Below are positions 50,611 to 59,727 of a DNA stretch of 64,000 nucleotides, one piece after another (the first letter of the stretch is position 1; the number at the start of each line of letters is the position of its first letter). Origin of the DNA: Tundrisphaera lichenicola. Its GTDB lineage: Bacteria; Planctomycetota; Planctomycetia; Isosphaerales; Isosphaeraceae. Both the position numbers and the translations under genes were made by a program. The notes beneath the pieces were generated by a model. That model ran no database searches. It saw only the letters and a program-made list of their open reading frames with translations, and was not told where the DNA came from. The stretch covers positions 4,526,001 through 4,590,000 of the forward strand of contig NZ_CP195106.1 of assembly GCF_051175385.1 (NCBI RefSeq), given 5' to 3'.

Positions 50611-51144
50611 GTGACCGAGGCCGCCGCCACTGAACCCCATGCCGAGACCCTGGCGACCCTGGCTCGCGTCTTCGGCGAAGGGACCTTCCCGACCGAGAGC
50701 TTTCGGGACAATTTCCGACTTTTCGTGTCGCCCGATCGGTTGATCGAGGTTCTCGGTACCCTGAAGAATGAGTGCGGATTCACCGCCCTCGCCGAGCTTG
50801 GCGGCGTCGATTACCTGGGATATCCGGATCGACCTGCCGGTAAACCCCGGTTCGAGGTTCACTATGTCCTCCTGAACCTCGATTCGCACGAACGGTTGAT
50901 CCTGAAGGTGGGGGTCGACGATCCCGAGCCGACGATCCCCTCGGCCGTCCCGCTCTGGGCCGGTGCCGACTGGATGGAACGCGAAGTTTTCGACATGTAC
51001 GGGATCAAGTTTGCCGGCCACCCCGACCTCCGTCGGATCCTCATGCCCGAGGAGTTCTCGGCGCACCCGCTCCGTAAAGACTACCCGCTTCGAGGGCGGG
51101 GCGAGCGGCATAATTTCCCGAGGCTCACTCGAAGCGAATCCTGA
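50611..51144 (+). CDS. nuoC: NADH-quinone oxidoreductase subunit C
   Basis: The 30-kDa peripheral subunit, 177 residues from GTG 50611, which has GAGAGGG 8 bases upstream; a TTG at 50557 is less supported. The family block is WMEREVFDMYGIKFAGHPDLRRILMP followed by HPLRKDYPL. nuoC and nuoD are separate here, not fused as in E. coli. Confidence 0.93.
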   Translation: MTEAAATEPHAETLATLARVFGEGTFPTESFRDNFRLFVSPDRLIEVLGTLKNECGFTALAELGGVDYLGYPDRPAGKPRFEVHYVLLNLDSHERLILKVGVDDPEPTIPSAVPLWAGADWMEREVFDMYGIKFAGHPDLRRILMPEEFSAHPLRKDYPLRGRGERHNFPRLTRSES

Positions 51145-51231
51145 TCCCGACCGCTTTCGCTCGTATCCAAGCCCGAAGTTTCCAAATTTCAGATTGAATC
51201 GAGAACCCTGCTCCTTCCAGGTGTAACGACC

Positions 51232-52452
51232 ATGCCGGCCAACTTGCTCGACGAACCGGAGATTGGCGCGGAGTCGAAAGACTTCCATTGGACGCTGAAC
51301 TTCGGCCCCCAGCACCCGGCGACTCATACCACACTCCGCTTGATCCTGGAACTGGACGGCGAGCGCATCGTCAAGGCCACGCCCGACATCGGTTATCTTC
51401 ATTCGGGTTTCGAGAAGCTTGGCGAGCATCTTAACTTCAACCAGTATGTGACGATCGCCGATCGCAAGAACTATATCAGCCCTCCTCTGAATGAGGTGGC
51501 CTGGCACAATGCCGTCGAGAAGCTTCTCGACATCGAACTGACCAAGCGTTGTCAGTACATCCGGATCATCATCGGCGAGCTGGCCCGGATCAGCGACCAT
51601 CTGCTTTGCGTCGGGGCTGCGGCGCTGGACCTCGGTGCATTCACCGCCTTTCTCTTCTGCTTCAATCAGCGCGAGTTGATTTACGACGTCTATGAAGAGA
51701 TGTCGGGCTACCGTTTTCACCCGGGCTACACTCGCGTCGGCGGCGTGCTCCATGATTTCAATGACCGGGTGATCGAACGAATCCGGACGGTCATGAAGAG
51801 CCTCCCCAAGGCCCTCGCCGACCTGGAGAAGCTGGTCCTCCGCAACCGGATCTTCCTGGATCGCGTCCGGGGTGTTGGTGTCCTCACGAAGGAGGATGCC
51901 ATGAATCTCTGCTGCACCGGGCCGATTGCCCGGGCGAGCGGAGTGCTTTACGATCTCCGGAAGGATGAGCCGTATCTGGCCTATCCGGAGTTCGACTTCC
52001 AGGTGCCTTACGCCACCGAAGGCGATAGCTACGCCCGATTCCAGGTTCGCCTGGAAGAGATCTATCAGAGTATGGGGATCGTCCATCAGGCCCTGGAAAA
52101 TTTGCCCACCGGTCCGGTCAATGTTCCGATCGCCGAGAAGTTCGCGGTGCCTGATAAAGGGACGGTCTACAACAGCATGGAAGGTTTGATCCAGCACTTC
52201 GAGCTGATCATGCCCAACCGAGGACTGGAATCGCCCCGGAACGAGGTCTACGCCGCGATCGAGAGTTCGAATGGCGAGTTGGGGTATTACCTCGTGGCCG
52301 ACGGCAGCCAGACTGCCTGGCGGACCCGGACCCGGCCGCCTTCGTTCATCCACTTCCAGGTCTTCCCGCACATTATTAAAGATCACCTGATCGCTGACAT
52401 CGTGGCGATCCTGGGGAGTCTGAACATCATCGCGGCCGAGCTGGATCGCTGA
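51232..52452 (+). CDS. nuoD: NADH-quinone oxidoreductase subunit D
   Basis: The 49-kDa subunit that lines the quinone site with NuoB. 406 residues, the usual length. FGPQHPATHTTLRLILELDGE, DIGYLHSGFEKL, RIIIGELARISDHLL, RVGGVL and the C-terminal ILGSLNIIAAELDR are family blocks. The quinone-site His is in the N-terminal HPATH and the Tyr in the QYVTIADRKNY block. An AGGTG precedes the ATG. Confidence 0.95.
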   Translation: MPANLLDEPEIGAESKDFHWTLNFGPQHPATHTTLRLILELDGERIVKATPDIGYLHSGFEKLGEHLNFNQYVTIADRKNYISPPLNEVAWHNAVEKLLDIELTKRCQYIRIIIGELARISDHLLCVGAAALDLGAFTAFLFCFNQRELIYDVYEEMSGYRFHPGYTRVGGVLHDFNDRVIERIRTVMKSLPKALADLEKLVLRNRIFLDRVRGVGVLTKEDAMNLCCTGPIARASGVLYDLRKDEPYLAYPEFDFQVPYATEGDSYARFQVRLEEIYQSMGIVHQALENLPTGPVNVPIAEKFAVPDKGTVYNSMEGLIQHFELIMPNRGLESPRNEVYAAIESSNGELGYYLVADGSQTAWRTRTRPPSFIHFQVFPHIIKDHLIADIVAILGSLNIIAAELDR

Positions 52453-52542
52453 TTATCATCGCTAAGGGATGGGTTTCAGGCCTCGCGAGAGTCCTGAGAG
52501 ATTGAGTCCGAGATTCGAGCTGCGTGGGAGGAACACCGAACG

Positions 52543-53106
52543 ATGGCCGCCGAAGCGACGACGCCGATCCTCACCGATGCGATCCGGGAGAAGATCCTGG
52601 CTTACGTCCCGCGATATCCGAGCAAGCGGGCGGTCACGCTCCCGGCCCTGCACATCGTCCACGAGTATCTTCGTTGCGTGCCCTATCAAGCGATGGCCGA
52701 GATCGCGGAGTTGCTGGAGATCACGCCCGCCGAAGTTCACGACACGATGAGCTTCTATGGATTCTTCCCGCAGGCTCCGATCGGCGACGTTCGGGTCTGG
52801 ATCTGCCGTTCTCTATCGTGCATGATCACCGGCGGTGATGAGATGCTCGAACACGCCTGCACGAAACTCGGTGTGCGTTCGGGGCAGACGACACCCGACG
52901 GCAAGCTGACCGTCGAATTCGCCGAATGTCTGGGAATCTGCGACTTCGCACCCGCCGCACTCGCCGACGATGGCCGGATCTACGGGCCGCTCACCCCCGA
53001 AAAGGTCGACGCCATGCTCGACGAGTTGAAGAAAGGCCCGATTGATCCGTCCCACGGACTCGAGCCTTCGGATGGCCCGGCCGTCCCTTCGGAGTCTCGG
53101 GTCTGA
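52543..53106 (+). CDS. nuoE: NADH-quinone oxidoreductase subunit E
   Basis: The 24-kDa subunit with the [2Fe-2S] cluster N1a. 187 residues. The four cysteines are in ICRSLSC (C-x4-C) and ECLGICDF (C-x3-C), the family spacing. A helical thioredoxin-like core (RYPSKRAVTLPALHIVHEYLRCVPYQAM) precedes them. The C-terminal 25 residues are a Pro/Ser-rich extension. Confidence 0.95.
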   Translation: MAAEATTPILTDAIREKILAYVPRYPSKRAVTLPALHIVHEYLRCVPYQAMAEIAELLEITPAEVHDTMSFYGFFPQAPIGDVRVWICRSLSCMITGGDEMLEHACTKLGVRSGQTTPDGKLTVEFAECLGICDFAPAALADDGRIYGPLTPEKVDAMLDELKKGPIDPSHGLEPSDGPAVPSESRV

Positions 53107-53230
53107 GGCTGTCTTCGACTGGATCGTACCGTGAATCATTCAATGGGCCCGCCCTCCTCCGAGGCGCGATCGCCGATCCCGGGTCGGATCAAGCCGGACC
53201 CCGCCCCCGGCCCTTGTGGAGTTCTTGAAC

Positions 53231-54625
53231 ATGGCCGCCTTTGAACCCGTCCTGACCCGGAACTTTGCCGTTCCCGATGGCCACACCCTCAAGGTCTATG
53301 AGTCACGCGGCGGTTACCAAGCAGCCCGCAAGGCGTTGACCCAGCTCGACCCCGACAAGGTCATCGGAATCGTCAAGGAGTCCGAGCTTCGGGGTCGCGG
53401 CGGGGCCGGGTTCCCGACTGGTCTGAAGTGGAGCTTCCTGCCGAAGGAGCGATCGCAGACCTTCATGTGCGTCAACGGCGACGAGTCGGAGCCGGCGACC
53501 TTCAATAACCGCCAGTTGATCGAGCTCGACCCTCATCAGTTCATCGAAGGAATTCTGATCTCCTGCTTCGCCACCAAGGCGTCGATCTCTTACGTCTATC
53601 TCCGGTTCGAATACATTCACGCCTTCCGGATCATGGAGCGGGCGATTGCCGAAGCTCGGGCCGCGGGGCACCTGGGCAAGAATATTTACGGGTCGGGCTT
53701 CGATCTGGAGATCTACTGCCACCGGGGTGCCGGGGCCTACATCTGCGGCGAGGAGACCGGGCTGATCGAGAGCCTGGAAGGGAAGAGAGGCTGGCCCAGG
53801 ATCAAGCCCCCCTTCCCGGCCATCGAGGGGGCATTCCGCAAGCCGACGGTCGTTAATAATGTCGAGACCCTGGCCTGCGTCCCGCACATCATCGAGCGAG
53901 GGGCCGATTGGTTCAAGTCGATCGGGACTCCCAAGAGCTACGGTCCGAAGCTTTACTGCGTCTCGGGTCACGTGAACAAGCAGGTTTGCGTCGAGCTTCC
54001 GCTCGGGGTGACGACTCGAGAGTTGGTCGAGGAACATGCGGGCGGGGTCTGGAAAGGTCGGAAGCTCAAGGCAACCGTGCCGGGCGGAATCAGCATGGGT
54101 GTGATGTCGGCCGACGAGCAGGATGTCCCGCTGGACTTTGAGGAGATCCGCAAGACCGGCTGCCTGGGGCTCGGGACCGCCGCCGTCACCGTGATGGACG
54201 ACCAGACGAGCATGGTTGACTATCTCTACAACACTTCGCGGTTCTTCGCCCATGAGAGCTGCGGCCAGTGCACCCCCTGTCGCGAGGGGACTACCTGGAT
54301 GTATAAGACATTTTCGAGGATCAAAGCCGGGGGCGGACGGATTGAGGATCTGGACGTGCTGAGCCAGATGGCCGATAACCTGGGCCTGACCCCGGGCACG
54401 ACCATCTGCGGTCTGGCCGACGGCGCCGCCTGGCCGGTCAAGAACGTGATGAAGAAGTTCCGCCCCGAGCTGGAAGAATACATCCGGACGCACCAGTCGG
54501 CCCGCCCGCTGGTCACTCCGCTTCAGAAGTCCATCGCCGCCGGAGTCTCGGCGGACCCGACCAACGCGGCCCTCCAGATCTTGCCGAGCCCCGCCTCGGC
54601 CCTCCGTTCACCGCATACTTCCTGA
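53231..54625 (+). CDS. nuoF: NADH-quinone oxidoreductase subunit F
   Basis: The NADH-binding flavoprotein with FMN and [4Fe-4S] cluster N3. 464 residues from ATG 53231 (GGAG 9 bases upstream). FMN/NADH block RGRGGAGFPTGLKWSF, then GAYICGEETGLIESLEGKRG, the iron-sulfur block ESCGQCTPCREG and the last ligand in TTICGLADGAAWP. The final 40 residues are a Ser/Pro-rich extension. Confidence 0.95.
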   Translation: MAAFEPVLTRNFAVPDGHTLKVYESRGGYQAARKALTQLDPDKVIGIVKESELRGRGGAGFPTGLKWSFLPKERSQTFMCVNGDESEPATFNNRQLIELDPHQFIEGILISCFATKASISYVYLRFEYIHAFRIMERAIAEARAAGHLGKNIYGSGFDLEIYCHRGAGAYICGEETGLIESLEGKRGWPRIKPPFPAIEGAFRKPTVVNNVETLACVPHIIERGADWFKSIGTPKSYGPKLYCVSGHVNKQVCVELPLGVTTRELVEEHAGGVWKGRKLKATVPGGISMGVMSADEQDVPLDFEEIRKTGCLGLGTAAVTVMDDQTSMVDYLYNTSRFFAHESCGQCTPCREGTTWMYKTFSRIKAGGGRIEDLDVLSQMADNLGLTPGTTICGLADGAAWPVKNVMKKFRPELEEYIRTHQSARPLVTPLQKSIAAGVSADPTNAALQILPSPASALRSPHTS

Positions 54626-54690
54626 TCCGAGTCCAGAGACCGAGAGCCGATCGCCCCCGGGCCCGTGCCGAGCCCCTCGAAGGAATATCG

Positions 54691-56478
54691 ATGGCGACCA
54701 TCATCATCAACGGTCAGGAACACACGCTCCCCGAGGGCGAGAAGCTCAACGCCATCCAGGCCGCCAAGCTGGCCGGGGAAGAGATCCCCTATTACTGCTG
54801 GCATCCTGCGTTGTCCGTCGTCGCCAATTGCCGGATGTGCGAGATCGAGGTCGGCTCGAAGGATCCGAAGACCGGCGAGATCAAGATGGTCCCCAAGCTC
54901 GTCCCCGGCTGCCAGACGCCGGCCAAGGACGGGACGGTCCTGGTAACCAACAGTACCAAGGTCCAGGAACATCAGCGGATGATCATGGAGTATCTGCTGA
55001 TCAATCACCCGCTCGACTGCCCGGTCTGTGACCAGGCCGGGATGTGCGGCCTGCAGGATTACAGCTACGAGTACGGACAGTCGAACCATCGATTCGTCGA
55101 AGAGCGGACCGTCAACCCGAGGAAAGACGTCTCGGACGCGATTCAACTCAACCAGGACCGGTGCATCATGTGCACCCGTTGCGTCCGGTTCACTCGCGAG
55201 ATCACCCAGACCGGCGAACTCCAGGTGATGGCCCGCGGGAATCACGCCGAGATCAACGTTTTCCCGGACCACCCTCTCGACAATCCCCTGGCGGGCAACG
55301 TTGTCGATCTCTGCCCGGTCGGTGCCCTGCTCGACAAGGATTTCCTCCACAAACAACGCTCCTGGTTCCTCTCGAATCGCGACGCCATCTGCGTCGGCTG
55401 TTCGACCGGTTGCAACGTCAAGGCCGGCGAGAACCGCGGCCAGATCTGGAAGTTCTCCCCGAGGCACAACCCGCTCGTCAACGACTACTGGATCTGCGAC
55501 GAAGGTCGTAACAGCTACAAGGCAGCCAATGACCCGGGACTTCTCCACTCGTCCTACGCGAAGGCCTCGGGTCAACTCGGACCAGTCCCGATCGACGAGG
55601 CCCTGAAACTCGTTGGTCAGAAACTTGGCCAACTGGCCAAGGACGGCAGCCCGGTCGCCGGCGTGATCTCGCCGTTCCTGACGGTCGAGGAGGCCTATCT
55701 GATGGCCACCTACCTCAAGGAATTGAACCCGGCCAATGTCCTGGCCCTGGGACCGATTTCGACTCGGGGCGAAGATCAGACCTTCATGCCCAACTACAAC
55801 AAGGGGCAGTCGGGCGATACCAGCTTCGTCGTCCCTCGACCATTCACGATCCACGCCGAGAAGTGCCCGAACCGAAAGGGAATCGAAGCGATCCTGGCCC
55901 ACGTCCAGGGAGAAGTCATCTCCTTCGATGCCATCAGCAAGCGGGCTGCCTCGGGCGAGTTCAAGGCCCTTTACTTCACATCCGATTCGATCGAACCCTG
56001 GGGGACCGAGGCCGAAGCCCAGTCTCTCCGGGCCGGGGTCCAGTTCCTGGTTGTCCAGGACACCCTGGTTACGCCCCTGGCCCAACTGGCCGATGCGGTC
56101 CTGCCGGGCGGGACATTCGCCGAGAAGGCGGGCTGCTACGTCAACGCCGATGGGCGACTCCAGTACGCCGAGGCAAGCCTGCCCCCTCGCGATGGCGCCC
56201 TGCCCGACCTCGATATCTTCGCCGTGCTGATGGGACGAGCGGGAGGCCCGGTGCGATCGCGCGACGTCCTGGCCGAGCTTTCCGGGGTGGTCCCCGCGTT
56301 CTCGGTCGCTGACGGCGGCGTGATCCACGAGTTTGGGGTACTGCTGGGCCAGCAAAATGAGAATGGGGCCGTCCCGGCGGGGGTTGGAGGTCGATTCGAC
56401 GACCCCTGGCAGATCCCTCGCCGACTCAAGGGGGACAGGCCGGGCGAGCCGAGCCCGAAGGGTGGCCCGAATGCTTGA
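54691..56478 (+). CDS. nuoG: NADH-quinone oxidoreductase subunit G, short form
   Basis: The 75-kDa subunit, 595 residues against about 780-910 in T. thermophilus and E. coli; the loss is in the molybdopterin-like C-terminal domain. The ferredoxin N-terminus has the ligands of N1b (YYCWHPALS, NCRMCE, PGCQTP); the His-Cys3 ligands of N5 follow (HQRMIME, CPVCDQAGMC), and N4 has CIMCTRC and DLCPVGA. The extra N7 ligands are also there: Cys234, Cys237, Cys241 and Cys269 (CVGCSTGC and WICDEG). AAGGA precedes the ATG. Confidence 0.93.
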   Translation: MATIIINGQEHTLPEGEKLNAIQAAKLAGEEIPYYCWHPALSVVANCRMCEIEVGSKDPKTGEIKMVPKLVPGCQTPAKDGTVLVTNSTKVQEHQRMIMEYLLINHPLDCPVCDQAGMCGLQDYSYEYGQSNHRFVEERTVNPRKDVSDAIQLNQDRCIMCTRCVRFTREITQTGELQVMARGNHAEINVFPDHPLDNPLAGNVVDLCPVGALLDKDFLHKQRSWFLSNRDAICVGCSTGCNVKAGENRGQIWKFSPRHNPLVNDYWICDEGRNSYKAANDPGLLHSSYAKASGQLGPVPIDEALKLVGQKLGQLAKDGSPVAGVISPFLTVEEAYLMATYLKELNPANVLALGPISTRGEDQTFMPNYNKGQSGDTSFVVPRPFTIHAEKCPNRKGIEAILAHVQGEVISFDAISKRAASGEFKALYFTSDSIEPWGTEAEAQSLRAGVQFLVVQDTLVTPLAQLADAVLPGGTFAEKAGCYVNADGRLQYAEASLPPRDGALPDLDIFAVLMGRAGGPVRSRDVLAELSGVVPAFSVADGGVIHEFGVLLGQQNENGAVPAGVGGRFDDPWQIPRRLKGDRPGEPSPKGGPNA

Positions 56479-56535
56479 CGCGACCGATCGGCGACCGGAC
56501 GGTTCTCCCTGGGGTATCAGAAAGGCAAGCGGCCG

Positions 56536-57609
56536 ATGAACTGGACGGCATTCTGGGATCTCGTGATCATCGTGGTAAAGATCCTCGCCGTGGTGGGGAT
56601 CAGCCAGGGAACGGTCGCGTACCTGATCCTCCTGGAGCGGCGGATCGCCGCCTGGGCGCAGGACCGAATCGGCCCGAATCGCGTCGGCCCATTTGGCCTG
56701 ATCCAGGCGTTGGTCGACGGGGCCAAGATGGTCTTGAAGGAAGACGTGACCCCCGGTTATGTGGCCAAGCCGGTGTATATTCTGGCCCCGGCGATTGCCA
56801 TCATCGCGGCCACGATCGGCTTCGCGGTGGTCCCCTTCGGCCCGGTCGGCGAGACAGCCCCTTCGCTATTCGGACACCGGATCGACTTCCAGATTGCCCC
56901 GGGCATCGACATCGGCGTTCTTTACATCCTGTCGATCGGCAGCCTGGCGGTTTACGCGGTGATCCTGGCGGGTTGGGCCTCTAACAGCAAATATTCGTTC
57001 CTCGGTGGGCTCCGATCGAGTGCTCAGCTGATCAGTTACGAGATCCCACTGGGCCTGTCGATCCTGGGGATGGTCCTGATCACCGGGACGCTCGACCTCA
57101 ACGAGATCGTCAACTGGCAAGACCGGAATATCTGGGGCTGCTTCGCCCAACCTATCGGATTCCTCCTGTTTCTCGTGAGCGGGTTTGCGGAGACCAACCG
57201 CCTCCCCTTCGACTTGCCCGAATCGGAGCAGGAACTGGTCGGCGGATTCCACACCGAGTACTCCTCGCTCAAGTTCGGTATGTTTTTCCTCGGTGAGTAC
57301 CTCCACGTGATCACGGTCAGCTTCGTGACCGTCATCCTCTTCTTCGGAGGCTGGGACCTTCCCTTCGTCCTGGATCAGGAACAGACCGGGTGGATTCCCG
57401 CCCTGGCGAAGTTGGCGGTGATCTCGACCAAGGTCCTGCTGATGATCATCTTCATGATGTGGATCCGTTGGACACTCCCCCGGTTCCGATACGACACGTT
57501 GATGGACCTGGCCTGGAAGCGAATGATCCCATTGGCCCTCATCAACCTGACGGCCACGGCGTGCCTCTTGTACACGCTCCGGGACATCCTGGGTTTCAAG
57601 TTCTATTGA
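56536..57609 (+). CDS. nuoH: NADH-quinone oxidoreductase subunit H
   Basis: Membrane subunit that forms much of the quinone channel. 357 residues, about eight helices. GPNRVGPFGLIQALVDGAKMV, LGGLRSSAQLISYEIPLGLS and ETNRLPFDLPESEQELVGGFHTEYS are the hallmark blocks, with the acidic residues needed for coupling. It lies 57 bases after nuoG. Confidence 0.95.
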   Translation: MNWTAFWDLVIIVVKILAVVGISQGTVAYLILLERRIAAWAQDRIGPNRVGPFGLIQALVDGAKMVLKEDVTPGYVAKPVYILAPAIAIIAATIGFAVVPFGPVGETAPSLFGHRIDFQIAPGIDIGVLYILSIGSLAVYAVILAGWASNSKYSFLGGLRSSAQLISYEIPLGLSILGMVLITGTLDLNEIVNWQDRNIWGCFAQPIGFLLFLVSGFAETNRLPFDLPESEQELVGGFHTEYSSLKFGMFFLGEYLHVITVSFVTVILFFGGWDLPFVLDQEQTGWIPALAKLAVISTKVLLMIIFMMWIRWTLPRFRYDTLMDLAWKRMIPLALINLTATACLLYTLRDILGFKFY

Positions 57610-57643
57610 TCGGCCCACCGGCCCGAGATACGGAGCGAGCGCG

Positions 57644-58252
57644 ATGAAGGCCGACGACGCGAACCTCAAGCGTGTGACCCCGCCGAAACTGACCTTGCTG
57701 GAAAAGACATATATCCCCCAGATCCTGGGGGGGCTGGCGATCACCGGCAAGCACATCCTCGGGGCCACGCTGGGCAACGGATCGGTCACGGTCCAGTATC
57801 CGGAAGAGCAGCACATCACGCCGCCCAATTATCGGGGCGTCCATCGTCTGAACAAGGACGACCAGGGCCGGGTCAAGTGCGTCGCCTGCATGCTTTGCGC
57901 CACGGCCTGTCCGGCCCATTGCATCGATATCGTCGGGGCCACCGCTCCGGACACCTGGCCTGACCGCGAGAAATATTGCGAGAGCTTCGTGATCGACGAG
58001 CTTCGCTGCATCTATTGTGGAATGTGTGAGGAGGCCTGCCCGGTCGAGGCGATCGAACTGACCGGCCTCTATGACTTGACCGGCCTCTCCCGCGAGCAGA
58101 TGATCTTCGACAAGGCCAAGCTCCTCTCGGTCTTCGATCTGACCAAGGACGCCGAGCCGATGAAATACAACAAACCTCCCGCTCCTGGCGCGCCGGTCTC
58201 CACCGAAGTCATCCCGACCAAGGTGACCTCCGGGCCATTCTCGCAGTCCTGA
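57644..58252 (+). CDS. nuoI: NADH-quinone oxidoreductase subunit I
   Basis: Carries the two [4Fe-4S] clusters N6a and N6b. 202 residues. Two ferredoxin motifs: CVACMLCATACP and CIYCGMCEEACPVEAIEL, each C-x2-C-x2-C-x3-CP. The N-terminal part holds the membrane-associated helix; the last 35 residues are a Pro/Lys extension. Confidence 0.95.
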   Translation: MKADDANLKRVTPPKLTLLEKTYIPQILGGLAITGKHILGATLGNGSVTVQYPEEQHITPPNYRGVHRLNKDDQGRVKCVACMLCATACPAHCIDIVGATAPDTWPDREKYCESFVIDELRCIYCGMCEEACPVEAIELTGLYDLTGLSREQMIFDKAKLLSVFDLTKDAEPMKYNKPPAPGAPVSTEVIPTKVTSGPFSQS

Positions 58253-58305
58253 ACCGAGAGGCCGAAACTCACCCGGACCCGTACCGCCCGAGGACGACCG
58301 AGACC

Positions 58306-59172
58306 GTGGATACGCTCCCCAACTCCGAAATCATCAAGATCCTGCTGACCATCGTCCTAGGGGCGACCGGGACCTACCTGCTGCTCCCCCAGAAGCACGA
58401 TCGGGCCCGGCCGAAACTCGGCTATCGGGTTGGATTGGCGTTTTCGACCCTGGCCGTGTTGAGTTTCGCCCTCCTCTGGAAGACTGAAGGGGGCGATTTC
58501 ATCAGTCGGGCATTCTTCTACCTCTTCGGCTTCACCGCGGTGGGCGGGGGCATCCTGACGGTCATCAGCCGGGATCCGATCCACAACGCTCTCTGGTTCG
58601 CCTCCGTCGTCCTCTCGTCTACCGGACTCTTCTTGCTTTCTGGGGCCCAGTTTCTGGCCGCGGGAACCGTGATCGTGTATGCCGGAGCGATCGTGGTCAC
58701 GTTCCTGTTCGTGCTGATGCTCGCCCAAAAGGAGGGCCGGGCGGTCTACGACCGGATGGCACGCTCGCCCTTCTGGGCGACCCTGGCCAGTTTCCTCCTG
58801 CTCTTCTGCGTCACATTCGCCGTGGTATCGCTCCGGACTGCCGAAACAGGCAAGCCGGATGCCAATCCGGCAAAAGCACCCGTCATCTCGGCCTTCCAGA
58901 GGCTCCTGGTGCCTCAGACCATGACATCCAACCAGTATCTGGTCCTCTCGAGGTCCCTCCCGGAGACTTCGAGGTTGCCCGAGGCCACCGGCAACGGTCA
59001 GGCCTTTAACAGGCACGTCGCGGGACTGGGTGGAACCCTCTATACCGACCATCTGGTGACCGTGGAACTCGCCGGAGCCCTTCTCTTCGTCGCCTTGATT
59101 GGGGCCCTTGCGATTGCCACACCGAAGGCCCCCATCAGGCCCTCGACCGCCGATTCGTCGCCGAAACTTTGA
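58306..59172 (+). CDS. nuoJ: NADH-quinone oxidoreductase subunit J
   Basis: Membrane subunit with five or so helices. 288 residues from GTG 58306, longer than the E. coli protein (about 184). The core has FYLFGFTAVGGGILTVISRDPIHNALWFASVVLSSTGLFLLSGAQFLAAGTVIVYAGAIVV. The extra length comes from an N-terminal helix before it and a polar loop near residues 180-240 (PDANPAKAPVISAFQRLL). Confidence 0.92.
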   Translation: MDTLPNSEIIKILLTIVLGATGTYLLLPQKHDRARPKLGYRVGLAFSTLAVLSFALLWKTEGGDFISRAFFYLFGFTAVGGGILTVISRDPIHNALWFASVVLSSTGLFLLSGAQFLAAGTVIVYAGAIVVTFLFVLMLAQKEGRAVYDRMARSPFWATLASFLLLFCVTFAVVSLRTAETGKPDANPAKAPVISAFQRLLVPQTMTSNQYLVLSRSLPETSRLPEATGNGQAFNRHVAGLGGTLYTDHLVTVELAGALLFVALIGALAIATPKAPIRPSTADSSPKL

Positions 59173-59220
59173 TCTCCGAGTCCTCCGGCCCTTCGACCCC
59201 CGATCCTCGCGAGCCTTGTC

Positions 59221-59685
59221 ATGCCCAATGCCCCATTCGGCTTCGATATGCTGACGAACTATCTGCTGATAGGGGCCGCGCTGATGGCCCTGGGGATGAT
59301 CGGGTTCCTCTCGCGTCGGAACATGATCGTCATGTTCCTTTCGGCCGAGATGATGCTCCAGGGGGTCGCGACCACCCTGGTTGGCTTCGGCCGTTATCAT
59401 GGGAACTGGACCGGTCAGGTCTTCACGATCGTAATCCTGACGGTCGCCGCGTGCGAGGCGTCGATCGCCCTCGCCTTGATCCTGATCCTTTTCAATCGCC
59501 GGTCCTCCCTGGACGTCTCGCTCTGGCAGGAAATCCGGGAGCCCGGCCTGCCGGCGACCATCGAACCCGACACTGACGCCGAGGATGCAGAACCGTTGCA
59601 TGGTGTTGAGACCTATCCTCATCTTCTGACCGCCGGTGTCGAGCCGGCCCACCCCACCGAGGCGTGGGCCCAGCGTCGGGACTGA
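59221..59685 (+). CDS. nuoK: NADH-quinone oxidoreductase subunit K
   Basis: A three-helix membrane subunit. 154 residues, against about 100 usual. FLSAEMMLQGVATTLVGFG and AACEASIALALILILFNR hold the two conserved Glu residues of the proton path. The extra 50 residues form a polar, acidic C-terminal tail (EPDTDAEDAEPLH). Confidence 0.93.
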   Translation: MPNAPFGFDMLTNYLLIGAALMALGMIGFLSRRNMIVMFLSAEMMLQGVATTLVGFGRYHGNWTGQVFTIVILTVAACEASIALALILILFNRRSSLDVSLWQEIREPGLPATIEPDTDAEDAEPLHGVETYPHLLTAGVEPAHPTEAWAQRRD

Positions 59686-59727
59686 TCGCGGACTGCGGAT
59701 CGCCAAGATTTCGGGAGCAGCGCACTG

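Noticed and set aside
50590..52386. A 598-residue minus-strand open frame
   Set aside because: Antisense to nuoC and nuoD; no conserved motif. The same applies to long antisense frames at 54523-56355 (nuoG) and 19128-20792 and 26352-28115 (giant gene).
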